In this document: positions 1-12,498 of the stretch, in pieces
Layout: every line of letters begins with the position of its first letter
How positions within the stretch are numbered: position 1 is the stretch's first letter
Made by a program: the position numbers and the translations under genes
The notes under the pieces: generated by a model
Told to the model about the DNA's origin: nothing
What the model saw: the letters and a program-made list of their open reading frames with translations, nothing else
Database searches by the model: none
From: Ptiloglossa arizonensis
Lineage: Eukaryota; Arthropoda; Insecta; Hymenoptera; Colletidae
Assembly (NCBI RefSeq): GCF_051014685.1
Contig: NC_135054.1
Location: 8,002,001 to 8,066,000, forward strand
Length of the DNA: 64,000 nt
Reading direction: 5' to 3'

Positions 1-660
1 TCACGGCTCGTTACATTTTCATCCCTCGTCACGTATGCACGACCTCGAGGATCCGTGGGCTCGAGCTGCGATTTTTCTTCGCGCCGCGCCCGTTGCGGCT
101 GAGGGCGTGATCCTCGAGGCGGACTCGGTCGAAAATCAAGCCCCATGGAAGATTTCGGTATTCCGGGGGAGTAATGGTTCATAAGACGGGAGGTCGGAGG
201 ATGTATCCCCGTGGAAGACGGAAGGTGGATTCGCCGGATAAACGCGAGATAGAGCTGTCAGAAAGAGGGATGGAGGACGCGCGTGCCGCCTCCCTCGTGT
301 GTTTCGTTATTCAACGCCGTGTAACGCGTTCACCGGTGCTCTTTGTCTGCGTAACCATTTGTCCCGAAACTTCCGGCGCTGTTGTTGCGTCTTCGTCGCG
401 CAGATTTCCTCTCGTCGTGGTTCGCGTGTCGACGCATACGCTCGATCCCGTATGACTATGCATTTCTTCGTGGAAATGTATCGCGTGTCCCTCTCCCGCC
501 GATGGAAACAAAAAATGAAAACGACGAAAGGGTGACGGGAGTCACGATCAAATTTGGCCACAGGGGCGTGCTCGAATTTGTTTGACAAGAACGCGTGTCG
601 AGTCGTGTCGCGTTTTAGCGCGATTCGTGGATTTGTATGCGCGTACAGGAGAGCGTCAGG
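1..660. other. CpG-rich stretch without a recognisable gene
   Basis: This stretch is visibly richer in G+C and CpG than the sequence that follows. Short open frames overlap on both strands, as expected by chance in GC-rich DNA with few stop codons. None resembles a known protein and none is bounded by convincing splice sites. It could be a regulatory island or a conserved non-coding block inside a large intron, but nothing here proves a function. Confidence 0.4.
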
Positions 661-2030
661 TGTCGGATACGTATCAAGCGCCCGACAAGCGTATTGATAA
701 ATTGATTTATTTCTTCCCTTTTTCGAACGGGGCTTGAGTCGAATAAATTTTACTCGTTGTTACAGGGGATATATTAACAATGCACCGCGGCTGAAGTACG
801 CGAGACTATGGTCTCGCGAGAAGAATCTCGGGAAGCGATATTCTTTGATATTATCGTAGCTGGTATTCTTGTCGCGAGATAATCGTATCCTTGCATACTT
901 CGATCCTGGTGTTATTATATTGAACGAACTATTGTTCCAGGAAGCGAGAGAAATACTAGCGGGAGTATAATAATATTCTGAATTTTATACGAATCGATTT
1001 TGGGTACATTTTTACTTCATAACGGGCTAAATACGTAAAAGAATCTGTATTGTTCTGTCCAAATTAATAATTTCCTTTAAAAAATTTATACTTTGAGAAA
1101 GACCTGCAGATCGAGATTACTCTCAAATACATTACGTAACGGTTCGGTCAGATTAAACAGCGTTCAAATTATTATACAATGTATTCTTATTTCAAAAACA
1201 ATAAACTGAAGTTTCTGTACCGGATTTAAAAGAACTTTTTTCAATCCGTGTACAGAAAATAATTGTAGATATCGTGCATAGGTAGTTTCGAAACTTTTTA
1301 AGAATAATTTTTGTTTTGAACCTGTCGATACCATGTTTCTCTAAAAGGCTGGAAAATTGTTCAAAAAGCTTACCTCTAATACTAACCGAACTATGTTTCA
1401 ACAATGCTCTGACGAAAATATCGTTAAGATACTGTACGTGCATCGAATAATTGCAACTGTACACTTTTAACCGAAAATAATCAACGAAAGCGTGCACGCA
1501 AATTTCTCATCCAAAGAACCATTTCAATCGTAAGTATTTTCAAAATGTACAAAGTGTATAAAATTCGTATTTTTAACTTTACGATGCGTTAAAAAGGCCT
1601 ACGAACATTCAGGAGCACCGTATCTGTTACAATATCTTTAATCACGGAAGGAGAATGCACAATATATAAGAACGTGATGGGTCAGGAAAGACCCGAACGC
1701 ACCAGAATGAAACTCGACGATTCGAAGGGTACAGAACCCGTGAGAATCTCGTTTCGATTCTCGTATCGCGTCGCGGCGCTCGTTTTGCAAAATTTCCCAA
1801 CGTCGATCTATCAAAGAGCAGCGAGAACGTCGCGAATCTGATGTGACAATGTTCTCTTAAGTGCACCCCGACGATTTGCGTCTGTACGATGCCGCAAGTA
1901 CCAGCGAACGGATTCTAGTGCTCGTAACAGCTGGATATTATACAGAGGAACTACCATTCCGGGCACGCAAAAAGGTATAAAGCGAAATAAAATAAAGTGT
2001 AAGCGAGCTCTTCCTGGGGGAGTGTGATTC
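661..2030. other. AT-rich non-coding stretch with one short hairpin
   Basis: Mostly AT-rich sequence with frequent stops in all frames. A 101-residue open frame on the minus strand (1192-1497) has no recognisable motif. The one structured spot is at 799-818, where an eight-base arm (CGCGAGAC) and its exact reverse complement flank a four-base loop. I see no other feature. Confidence 0.4.
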
Positions 2031-2620
2031 TACTTTAGATTAAATTCCGAAGCAACCGGCCGCCACCCCTCGTGTACATCCGCCCCCTCCCCGCCGGTAG
2101 CATCCACCACCGGTCCCTATCTCGTTTCGGAAAGTAAGGTTTTCTCGCCTCTCTAGACGATCCCCCGACACGGGGAAACGTTTTTGTCGATGGAGCAGAC
2201 GGTTTTGCTGTAATTATCGGTCTACGGGCACACCCCAGTTGTTTTTCCGCCGAGCGAGATTTTTGTGCGATTGCATTCTGTTTGGGACGTGGCTGGGAAG
2301 AATCCGCTGATAATATCTGGGATGTATCTCTTGCGCTCGAAGTCGAGGATAAATCGGGGGAGACTCGGGGTAGGAACACCGCGCTCCCGATACTAAGTTG
2401 GTTGTATCGCGTGTATCATAATAAGTGGCATCCACTTCAGGGACGAAGTCGAGTTCGATAAGCAATAAAAGTTTACACGTGAACCGTACGAACCGTATCG
2501 CTTCCGAGTCACGGTCGTCTCTGTGTTCGAATAGTTCCGTGTCTCGAATGGGCGCTAAAAGTAGTAGCCACTCAAGGCCATCGAGAGGTAAATCCTACTA
2601 TACCGCCTAGCTGCTCTGCC
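2031..2620. other. GC-rich block with a possible Ser-rich plus-strand exon
   Basis: This block is richer in GC than its surroundings. On the plus strand, an open frame from 2441 to 2587 starts just after a TTCAG acceptor-like site and ends before GTAAAT, a fair donor. It is 147 bases with phase 1 at both ends and encodes about 49 residues, unusually rich in serine with scattered arginine and asparagine. The polypyrimidine tract is weak and I recognise no homologue, so it stays a candidate only. Overlapping minus-strand frames (2035-2379, 2214-2465) look like chance. Confidence 0.2.
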
Positions 2621-2840
2621 ACGGTGGTGTATCTCCACCCTTCGCTCCGCAACCGTACCGCCCCGTTGTTTGTTTTAAAGCCACGAAGAAAGAAACAGAG
2701 ATGTCGGGGTAACAAAACGAATATCTTCTGGGGAGGATCGTGGAAGGAAATATAAGAGCGACAGAGGTGGGGAAATAGGTTTTAGCGGCAATTCGAAGTG
2801 CCATGAAACTCGATACCGCGGGAGACACGTAAAACTATTA

Positions 2841-2899
2841 GGTTGTTCGGAAAGTTATTTCGTTTTCCAAAATGGAGAGTATATAATTTAATATTCCCC
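2841..2899 (+). mobile_element. Terminal fragment of a mariner-type MITE
   Basis: After a TA dinucleotide, the sequence begins GGTTGTTCGGAAAGTTATTT and continues for about 60 bases. It matches the right end of the MITE at 63569-63706 read on the opposite strand, including the shared inner block CCAAAATGGAGA followed by ATATAATTTAATA. The match stops near 2899 and no second inverted terminus is visible downstream, so this is one end of a broken copy. The terminal repeat is of the type found on bee mariner elements. Confidence 0.6.
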
Positions 2900-3340
2900 G
2901 ATTAGAGCAAATTTCGAGCAGAGGGTCCTTTAATGGGTGAATTTTCAATTCTCTTCGGTGGAAACGTGGCCTTGATTTCCACTTCATTTTATTTATTCTA
3001 ACGATTTTTTAATTACACGAAGGTTCTCTGCTTCTTTTCAATATGTTCTCGTATTTTTGTTCGTCATTTATCAATTACGAGATTTATTTAGCAACCTTTG
3101 TACTCTTGAATGTTGTTGACTATGTATCTAACGAATGAGAACCGTAACGATACTGTCACAGAGTAAATTGTTCCTCGTATCACGGAAAGTCGGGAAAGTG
3201 GCCTTGAGTGGCCAGTTAATGTGGTGCTTACTCGAGTATAATTGACTCCATGGAGATGTTTACAAGCAACGCTTTGTGTCTCGGGTACGACTTTGCTAAT
3301 TATTTTGTAAAGTTCAAGAACCAAGACGTTATACAAAGAA
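2900..3340. other. AT-rich non-coding stretch, nothing recognised
   Basis: No gene, repeat or structured element is apparent between the mariner fragment and the following minisatellite. An 82-residue minus-strand frame (3088-3336) has no recognisable motif. Confidence 0.4.
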
Positions 3341-3500
3341 AATAAATAAGTAAAATATACGAATAAAGTAATTAAATAAGTAAAATGGATAAATAAAATA
3401 ACTGAACGTGTAAAATAGATAAATAAAGTAACTGAGTAAATGAAATAGATAAATAAAATGAATAAAATACAAGAGATAAATAAAGTAAATAAATAAATAG
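3341..3500. repeat. Degenerate 30-bp minisatellite, about five units
   Basis: Units of about 30 bases, built around AAATAAGTAAAAT and GATAAATAAAGTAACTG, follow one another with point changes and small length differences (30, 31, 30, 26 and about 30 bases). The opposite strand shows a 68-residue frame made of I, Y, F and L in repeating order. That frame is a by-product of the repeat, not a membrane protein. Confidence 0.75.
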
Positions 3501-4785
3501 TGTCCTATGCGATCGAACAGCTTAAAACTGCTCACCTTCCTATCGAATATTTAAGGTGACAACGTTTCACCCGAAAGCAAAACCGATTAATTTTGCAAAA
3601 GCTTTAATATTTATCATAATGTTGTGCTTTCTCGTTTTATTTTCCTCCTCCTGTCAGAGTCGTACTTTTAACGCATAAATTTTATGGAATACTTTTCCAT
3701 GCATTAAAATGTTATATATTTGATATTTTGGAATTATCCCGTCGCGTGTAACACATTTGGATTTATCGCGGAACAACGCCGTCTATTTAGATCAGTTTCA
3801 CGCATCCGTGCAGCGTCCAACAGTGCACCGGTCTGGGGTCGCGCGTGTGCATCAATTGCAATATGTTAAAATACGTCGATGAAACTGTATCGCGTGTGGA
3901 TTAATTCCGCGTTTTTATCACGGTTCAACAACAGACCGTGTGGCGGAAATTTTTGACTAAATGAAATTACGGGACAACCGATGATAATTCATTTCTCGAT
4001 ATAATGGTATCATTAAACATATTAAAAGGTACATTTCGCACACGGATTGGCGCCCATACGTGCACACCAGGAGGGGGCCAGATGTTTCAGCGAACGATGA
4101 CTAAATGAAATATATTCCGAGAGCCAAAGTTCTATCAAGAGGCCTGCCACAGGTGCACGCGATCTTATAATGTCTCAACGTCTGAAGCGGTTTGAACGTC
4201 TCGAGTGGGTAAGAATAAGCGAAAGGAAGCGCGCAGATTATATACGTTGATTTAAATTTCATATCATGGGATATGACGAGAAATTTCGTCGAAAAACGTG
4301 AAACTTTATTCTCCGATTAAAGCAACCGATTCGAGCGTTTCAATATTGGTCATTTTTGCGTAAAAATTGGAATACACCAGCGATGGTAAATCGAGAATTT
4401 TTCTACTGTTAAAATTAAGAAAATGAAACAATATGTATATGCGTACCACAGTGACGGGACTGAGAGGTATTTTGGTAGCATTAACAAGGAGGCTGATACG
4501 ATTATATATCGATGATACTCGACACCAAATACTTGATCAGAGAAACTGAAACGTATCGAAATCTCGAGTATTTGGTATTAATATTTGATACCAATAATTT
4601 CGAAACGAGTGTTTGATCAAATTGTAACTATATGAGAAATAATTAATAAAATTTAATCGATACGAAACAACTTCAACGATGAGGAAAATCTTTTCAAGTA
4701 AAATGTAATTATACGGTTTTCATAGTCACGCAATATTGTAATACGGTGTATCGCATTCTCTAAAGACTCGGTCGCTTTATATACG
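3501..4785. other. AT-rich non-coding stretch
   Basis: No gene is recognised. Near 4500-4630 the words TTTGGTAT and TTGATACC recur in both orientations, giving weak local inverted repeats that lead into the TATCGATA-rich segment that follows. Otherwise I see nothing. Confidence 0.4.
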
Positions 4786-4787
4786 TG

Positions 4788-4929
4788 TATCGATAGACTC
4801 TTGAAGGTATAAAATATGTATCGATACTTTCGCGGATGTATCAGTATCGGTTGAGTACCGATTCTGTTTGATATCTAGACGTTTGATACTGTTCGATACC
4901 AGAATATAATTTACAAGCAGGTATCGATA
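4788..4929. promoter_or_regulatory. Cluster of three TATCGATA (DRE/BEAF-type) sites
   Basis: The palindrome TATCGATA occurs at 4788-4795, 4819-4826 and 4922-4929, all within 142 bases. Near matches such as GTATCAG, GATCGATAC and TTGATAC lie between and around them. In Drosophila, TATCGATA is the core bound by DREF, and its CGATA half by BEAF-32, at promoters of growth genes and at insulators. Whether the same factors use it here is inference. Local sequence is rich in GATA words, so some excess is expected by composition. Confidence 0.35.
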
Positions 4930-5800
4930 GTATTGTTTCGGTAACAGCCCCTCGCTAAATACGATCGATACATTTACGTTAGAAATTGATACTCTTGTAT
5001 CGAACCATTCTGGTACACCATTCATATATAACAAATTTAATACAAGTTTGATACAAGTTGAATTATATTCACGATTCGTTAAAAATAAAAAAACCTGTAC
5101 TTATTTTTTGAAACTTCTTCCACGAAGTAAGTAATTTTTAGAACGGGTATTTCATAAAGAACGTTTCGACAAGTTGTTAAATTTTCTGAAAATTCTCCAA
5201 TTACTTCGTGATTTTGGAAAAACTGTAGGAATACGTATTTTCACGCCATTACCCGATTCCATGCAAAACTTCTACTTTAACAACTCGATTAATTCATTAG
5301 TATCTTCCGAGGTATTATTCGAAGTACTTGGTATATCTACTAAACTTCTTCTCGGTATATTTTATAGACGCGATTTACTTTATCGGTTACTCGTTCCTTA
5401 GATCGTGAAGTTTTACGCATCAGTGAGGGTTCTTTTATAGGTAACATTAATGCATTCACGATACTCGATCTATTAACGTCGAATTGCTTTTTATCCAGGT
5501 ATAATTAAATGATTCGTACAATGCAATTCAGTCTGCTCCATATTTGCTTCAGAGTGTAATTTCATACGATTTACTCATTTCCAATGACACATTTCTAAGA
5601 ACCTTATATCACGCAAACGAAAACAAACAGAACACATACATATATATAGAAACAATTTTCATTGTTCTTGGGTGTACAATCACCTCCCGAAATGGGATTC
5701 ACGTATTACAGGGCACTGTACAATATTTGAAGACAATTCTTGCGAAACAATTGTACAATTAATATAGTTTGTACAGTAATATAGTTTGTCCTCCAACTAT
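4930..5800. other. AT-rich non-coding stretch, nothing recognised
   Basis: Short open frames (for example 5174-5401 and 5544-5762 on plus) carry no recognisable motif and have AT-driven composition. No repeat or element boundary is evident. Confidence 0.4.
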
Positions 5801-6720
5801 ATTCGTTGAAAATACGCGTGAACGCAGAACCGGTACACGGAGCTCGGTTAAGGGGTACGTCATCCGATTGGTCTCAACGGCCGATCATGATATACACGAT
5901 ACGAGCCGGCGACCAAAGCGCACCTCGAGCATGGGACAAAAGAATTACAGCGATATAATTAACTTCCCTGCATTCGCTGCACTCGCTTCTGATTCCCAGT
6001 CAAATTAACTGGCCATCCTCTGTTACGTTCGGGCCGCGTCCGCAAAAAAGCGAAAGAACAAAAGGGGGACACGCAAAGACGAGACGCCTCGCTCCAAAGG
6101 GGAAAACCCCCCGCGCTCGGAAGTACGTTTACGGTGTCCCGACTTGGGCATAATTAATCCGGAATAATTTCTTTCTTTTCCGCTTTTCTCTTTTCCATCG
6201 CGGGGCGCCTTTGATCCCGCCATGGTGGATGGGTCTGTCGTTCCGGTTTGTTCGAGGGGGACAGGGGGCCCAGGGGGGATCAGAAGAGGGTTGTTGCCTG
6301 GGACAACGCGGAGAAAATTCAGAGAATGGCGTCGCGGCGCATTCAGCCCCGTCGTCAGCGCGTGAAGATTCCGTACGAATTTTCCTCGACGCGTATGTAG
6401 CCTCGCGAATCCCCGGATCGTTTATCGCGACCGCATAAATTCCACGGGGGTCTGGAGGGAGTAAAAGCTACCCGCGTCAACGGTCCCTTATTTCCTTCCT
6501 TCCCTTCATTCCGCGCCATTGGTCTCGTCTCGCGATTTTTATCGTTCGTGGTTTGGGAAAAATTTTGGGATCTTGAGAGGTGAGCAGGGTGGTCAGGAAG
6601 AGGTTCTCGAACGCGGACGAGTGGTGTTACTGGAGAGTGTCGACGTAATCGTTTCGCTTGTAAACTTTACGAGAGACTTAAGTCCGGGAATTAGGGACTG
6701 TACTCGAAAGAGTTAGCACC
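5801..6720. other. CpG- and G-rich island with a G-quadruplex motif
   Basis: This island contains several short frames on both strands, none recognised. On the plus strand, runs of 5, 5, 6 and 3 G lie at 6256-6260, 6264-6268, 6273-6278 and 6288-6290, with loops of about 3, 4 and 9 bases, so the segment can in principle fold as a G-quadruplex. It could be a regulatory island. No TATA box, known promoter element or coding exon can be assigned. Confidence 0.35.
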
Positions 6721-9700
6721 GGTTATAAATTTGCTTCCATAAAGGAACAGCTTCTCCGTAATTGTTACCTGACGAGAGGGCACTAACATCCTGCCTTACG
6801 ATTCGTTTCAAAGGAAACGCACCTCCGGATCGTGTCATTTTATTCGTTTAGTTCGATTGAAATTTATTTACAAAAGTACGAGAATCGTTTCGTCTCGAGT
6901 GGATTTGTAAGACGGATGACGATGTTATTGGGAGTTATGGGTTATTGAAAGAAACGACTATAGAGTACTGTATTTCACTTTAGATTTTACTTCTCGGGAA
7001 GGTATATTGCTCTTGTCAGAAGCTTACGCAATCCGAGACAGAACTCAAGTGTAGATGAGAGTATTAGATGCAGTTTTTTCAAGTCCCCTAATTCTTTTCT
7101 ACAGTGCGAAGTAAACACTACAAGTGTTCACAGAAACTCGTCGACGCGTAGATCGACCTCGTGTACATTTCTTCTAAGGGATGAATTTTTGTACATGTTG
7201 TAAGTGGAGTGTGGAATTATTGAAATTGGAGACAGAGAACACTCAGTGGATTTACTTTCAGTTGTTTCAGATACAAGCTGTTTACACTTGGAAAGGTCAC
7301 AAAGAAACGAGTACAAGTTATACACAAGAAACTACCATGACTCATCGATCATACAAGTATTGTCAAGAGAGGATAGATGACGCGATCACCACATTTTAAT
7401 AGTACATAAATACGTTTAGACGCATTTTATTTTCAATAGATATGAATACAAATAAAAGTGAAAATTGAATTTTCTGCAGAAAATTCGAGCGAAAGAAACT
7501 CGTCATTTCCACTCAAGGAGTTAACGGTATCTGCGTGTACATGATTCGCCGAACGGTGTGTCATCAAGAATCTATATGTATTTTCGAAAGTATCTAAATT
7601 ATACGTAAACTTAGAAACAACCAAAGAGCCGCTTGGGATCTCACCCAGATCGATGAAACCTAAAAATTTCTTTTACTCGAATTTATAAAATCAAAAAATT
7701 TTCAAAGGGAGATTGTTATCCACCGTAAAGAGAAGTGTACACGTTGCAATCGTAGCAAAAGTTGGTGGAACGAAGTCAACAATATCACGTTCCGGTAAAT
7801 CTGGTTGTGAAACCAGTCCAACGCCAATCAACGTGCTTATGGAACAAGATTAAAACAATTTCCGAGACACCGGTCCACGCTGGCTCGATTTTATAATTAA
7901 ATAAACCGAACGCAACAATACCGCGATCGCCGACCCACGGGTGTTATAGTTCTTTCTCCCCTCTGAATAACAGCGATACACAGTTTTTCGCTATAACACG
8001 ATTGCGTCGACGCCCGGACAAATGTCAAGTGCAATAATTCCGAATCAATTACGTTCCCGACCGAACGGTTTCGCCGCGCCCAGCATCGAGCTTGCACTGA
8101 ATAACATTTCGCGCGTATTCCGTTATAATAGACGCGATTTCAAAGACACCGTACCGAATATTTCGCTTTATTTGTCGATCGGGAGCAAGTTTCAAATTAA
8201 TATCGATTCGTTGTTCTAAGAGAGAATTCTTGCGAGAATTATCCAATTGGAATCGAATCTCGTTAGTTAAGATACGTAGAATTCCCATTCAATTTGTCTA
8301 CTAGTTTTTGACGATCGATAAAAAGAGATATTCTCAGAGATATTAAGATATACGTGCACGTGTACTTTTGAAGTTATTTGAAATATTTGAAGCCGGAAGT
8401 GAAAGTGCGAATCAATATTCCGCGAACTGATTAATTTAATCGAACAATTAAAATCGTTGGTAAGTATTCGTAATTAAATTTACCAATGATATAACATGAG
8501 TAATGATGTTGCAAGATCGATGATCATCACGGGTTAATATCTGTTTGAATTTTTGTTTATTTCTAAGAAAATAATTCTTAATATATCAAAAATATTATCA
8601 TTTTCTCCAGAAACGATACGAGTAAAATAAGTTTGAATGATAACGATGTACGATAATGCTATTAGCAAAATTTATTTCGACACGTGTATGGTTCAATGAC
8701 GTTTCGACCAAATAAATTTATCGTCCCTTTTAGATATATAAATTGAATTCTACGATTCCAAATTATTTTACGAACAACGTGTGCTTCATATGCAACGTAA
8801 TTGTAGCTTGAGATAACTAGAAATTCCGATAGCAACATTTATTGGCATATATACATAATTTTTCAATGATATAAAATGTATCGCAGAGTTTATGTTCCCG
8901 AAGAGGACCGTAAATTAATTTCGTCGAAACATCGTTGAAGAATCACAAATACTATATATTAAATAAATTTGCTTATTACTGTTGTTATATTCTAAGCCCA
9001 CATTACTATTAAAATATACGCTATTCGTACTTTCTCCAAAAGCATAACTTCCGTAACGAGAAACCTCTTTTGCACTAGAATTTTTCTTCACGGTGATTTT
9101 GTTTATGCTGGAACTTTTTTTTCGATAAAAAACAATTCAAATTTCACATGCAACGTAGATGTAACTACATGCAACTAAAAGGGTTATACAAGATGTAAAT
9201 AAATATTTGTAACAATTTTCACAAACCGATCTGTGTAACTATGTTGGGAAAATTTGTATTCGTGCAGTACTTCCATGATAATTACCGTATTCCAATTACT
9301 GCAAATGAATAGATCGATTAATTTACACATTTAAAATATTTTCAAAAAATACTCGGATTACAAAGCAAGCAAAGTAAATAATAATTTAATTATAATCGAA
9401 ATAATCGTAAAGTATTTACATATATAAGAGTAAGAGAAATCAATGGAATAGTTAAATATTTAAAAAGAAATGTTTAACCGAAGTAATATAGATCGTTGAG
9501 TCTCGAGTATGAATTGAATAGATGAAAACGATAATATGATCCGCAGAGAATTTTCTTTCAATAATAAGGGTGCTCTTTCAATTTCAACTAGATCACTTTA
9601 GCGAAAACGACCATAGCAAAGCATCATCGCTTGTATCGCGATTATATTCTATTAACCTAGTCGTTAAATGCTTGCTAAGCTACGTTTCGTGCTTCCCGTG

Positions 9701-10744
9701 GCCCCACGGATTTCCCACAAACACCTACTTTGCGATAACGAAGACGAGTGGGTTAGGATGAGAATGTAGAAATACATAAACGCTACGGAAAACGATTACC
9801 CTAAATATTTTACTTATTTACATATAAAATATTCACGTAACCTGTTAAATAATTCCATCTCGACTGCTAAACGAAACTTTAAAACCTTTTAAATAATTTC
9901 CTCCGTAAATTAATCAATTTGTATATCCAAAATGTTACGTTTCAAACATAAAAAGAAAATGTTTTACATAGACTGATACCTTTTAATTTTCTCAAAACCT
10001 TGAATTTATTTCTTCGATTAAATTACATCATTGAAAAAGTGTTAAACTGTGTTTGAATATTTGAAATCGCTTCGATAGTTTCCTATTTTATTTAACGTAT
10101 TACTTTTTCCCGTAACTATTCGCTTGCGAACCGTGCAATTGTGTTGCAAAACCTTTACGAACCATTGATCCACGCATCGATGTGCGTTGAAACCGATGCT
10201 TTGATCAAATATCATCGAAATCTTATTATTATCGCTGATCCCTTGGTGAATGTAACAAATACGTAGTAACAAATTTTTGCGATATTCGATCAAAGGGATG
10301 TCGGTGGTCGCCAGAAGGGAAATTCACAATGCTGAATGAGCACCGAGAGGATTACGATAACGCGCTACATTGATCCAGGGCGATAAAATATTTCTTCGTC
10401 AAAAGTGAATATGAAAACCGAAGAAGAGGAATTATAAAATAATTAACGTTAATATCATTTCGATAAGCTTTCTCATCCTTTCGAAGCGAACACGAGTTCA
10501 ACAAATCGAGAAGGTATCCTCGACGAGTATACAATTTCATACGATTATCGTACTATTACTCTGTCAATCGTTAATTAATACGATAAATTATATTCGATTC
10601 GAAACTATTCAATTGCGATACGCGGCTGAACGTATGTCGGTAGATTTAAATTATTGCGACGCGCAATATTATTCTCGTATTATGTAACATTATTCCATCC
10701 TACTACATCCGAGATTGTGCAATTACCGAAAATTCATATACCAT
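6721..10744. other. Long AT-rich intronic stretch, nothing recognised
   Basis: Four kilobases of AT-rich DNA with stops in every frame. Scattered frames of 60-83 residues (7181-7399, 8049-8288, 10042-10293 and others) show no family motif. I see no tandem repeat, terminal inverted repeat or RNA gene signature here. Confidence 0.4.
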
Positions 10745-11449
10745 GTGTAGTATCGGATTTTCCGAGTCCGCTTGGGCCTGCTTCGAGCGCAAGCCTAAAC
10801 AAGATAGCACGTGCGGACAGACCTGGGTCAGGGTAAACATTCGATGCCGATCTGTCCGCTAGCTTTTATGATAGGCCCGAGTATCCCTTTACACGGTGTG
10901 TAACACGGTGTGTTTGGAAAAGACGAACGATTAAGATGGCCGAACGTGATCGAATGTCTGAAGTGAGAGAGACTGAGGATTGGAATGAAAGAGAATGAAT
11001 GTGCATGCCTATATAGAGTGCGAAAGGAACGTTTGGGACACGGTACAGTGTGTCCAGAGTTAAGGACAGTACAGTGTGTCCAGAGTTTAGGACAGGACAG
11101 TATGTCACAGACGGTATAAGACGGTATGACGCGGAGAGTATGTCCGGAGAGTATGTCGCGGACGGTATGACTGAAAAGACGCAATAAGACGAGACAGTTA
11201 AAAGACGCACTAAGACGAAAGACCGGTATAAGACTTAAGCAACAAAGACGATAAAGACGCGTGCCGAGGGCATAAAGACGATTAGCTTAGTTTGATACGC
11301 GGTCGATCTACCTTAGTGAAAAGCGAAACTGATCACCAACACTACGCCTAATATTAATATCACTATAACTTATAATATTCTTAAATATATATATTTGTAT
11401 ATCCATACACCACACGAGTACAACAGTTATTTGAGGGCTCGTACGGGGA
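10745..11449 (+). mobile_element. Possible LTR end with tRNA-Pro-like primer-binding site
   Basis: At 11432-11450 the sequence TGAGGGCTCGTACGGGGAT is close to the tRNA-Pro primer-binding site used by many LTR retroelements. Upstream lies AT-rich sequence (11340-11410), and before that a block (11030-11280) of degenerate repeats built on GTCCAGAGT, GACGGTAT and AAGACG, as often seen inside insect LTRs. A left boundary near 10745 (TGTAGTAT) is a guess. Another option is TGTAACACGG near 10899. No gag or pol frame follows, so at most this is a solo or truncated element. A 9-bp stem (GCGGACAGA) lies near 10813-10860. Confidence 0.3.
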
Positions 11450-12494
11450 TTAATAACTCAAATCCCTTCTCCAGTGATCCAAGGAGAAGGAAAAAAACAA
11501 CACACGTGAAGAGAAAGTTTTCAATTCCCGGCCAAACTTGTTCGTTGCTATTAGATCGAGTACGCGGTATCGGGGAATCTGTGTATTTGAACTCGAAACG
11601 AACAACAAACTTCAAATACTATAAAATGGCTAAAATTCCATCTCGACACCGGTTTCGCTATAATTGACACCGTGTCCCCGACCGCGAAGTAAATATTTAT
11701 TACGGGCGCCCCTGCGTCGTGTATACAAGATGTCTGAAATTTTGGGAGCCCGCGCCGCAAAGACAAACAGTGGAATCTGTCAAGCTGACTCGGCAGTAAA
11801 CTATCTCACGGTTTCGCCATTCGTCCGTGGCGTGGTGGAAGCAAATTACTCGCGGATGGCAATTAATAAAGCTCGTAATAGCGTCCGCGTCCGTATCGTA
11901 CTATCCGTATTCTCCTGCTCGTTAATCACATTAACGAGTGCTTTTGTTAATGCCGTTTCCCCGACGTTGCACCGGTTTTCACCCTGACTCCTTCCAACCG
12001 AAGAGATCAGGGTACAAAGAAACGGTGGTTTGCTCGCGACCCTTCGATCTTGCAGCCGTCTTGCATTCTAACGACCAACCTCTGTTCGCCTTTTTCCGTC
12101 TCGAAGAGGAAGTCGACCTTTTGGGTCACGATCCTCTCCGGGTCAAATAGGGTAACCGAGGGTCCTTCGAGATCGCGTTTCGTGGAATTCTTTCCTCGAG
12201 TACCTCACTGGCGATACTAGGTGTTCGATTACCGTCTTTCGAGTGACCGGCGAAGTGTTAACGGAATCGGTGTGCAATGTTTGGCGACGCTTTACCAACG
12301 TGGCGTTTGAATTAGGAGACTAAAGCTACGTGTCCACTTGAAAGTAAAACTGTTGCGAGTCGCTCTCGAGAGTTGGAGAGTGTTTCTCAGTGGAAATTGC
12401 GTTCCAGAGAGGAGATAGAGCGAGAGAGAGAGAGAGAGGGAGAGAGAGAGGTTGGGCTTGGACGAATGCGTTGGATCTTTAGCTTAAAACACTC
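11450..12494. other. Mixed stretch, GC-rich from about 11640 to 12300
   Basis: Open frames of 60-107 residues occur on both strands (11395-11667 and 11664-11987 on plus, 11551-11766 on minus), but none is recognised. If the LTR call is right, the first few hundred bases could be internal retroelement sequence that has lost its coding capacity. A GA-dinucleotide tract sits near the end of the stretch. Confidence 0.3.
12417..12453. repeat. (GA)n microsatellite
   Basis: A nearly pure GA dinucleotide run of about 37 bases with two interruptions. GA runs can bind GAGA-type factors in insects, but no promoter is visible beside this one. Confidence 0.8.
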
Positions 12495-12498
12495 TCAA

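Noticed and set aside
3329..3535. 68-residue minus-strand frame rich in F, I, Y and L that looks like a membrane protein
   Set aside because: It lies over the AT-rich 30-bp minisatellite; the periodic residues come from the repeat.
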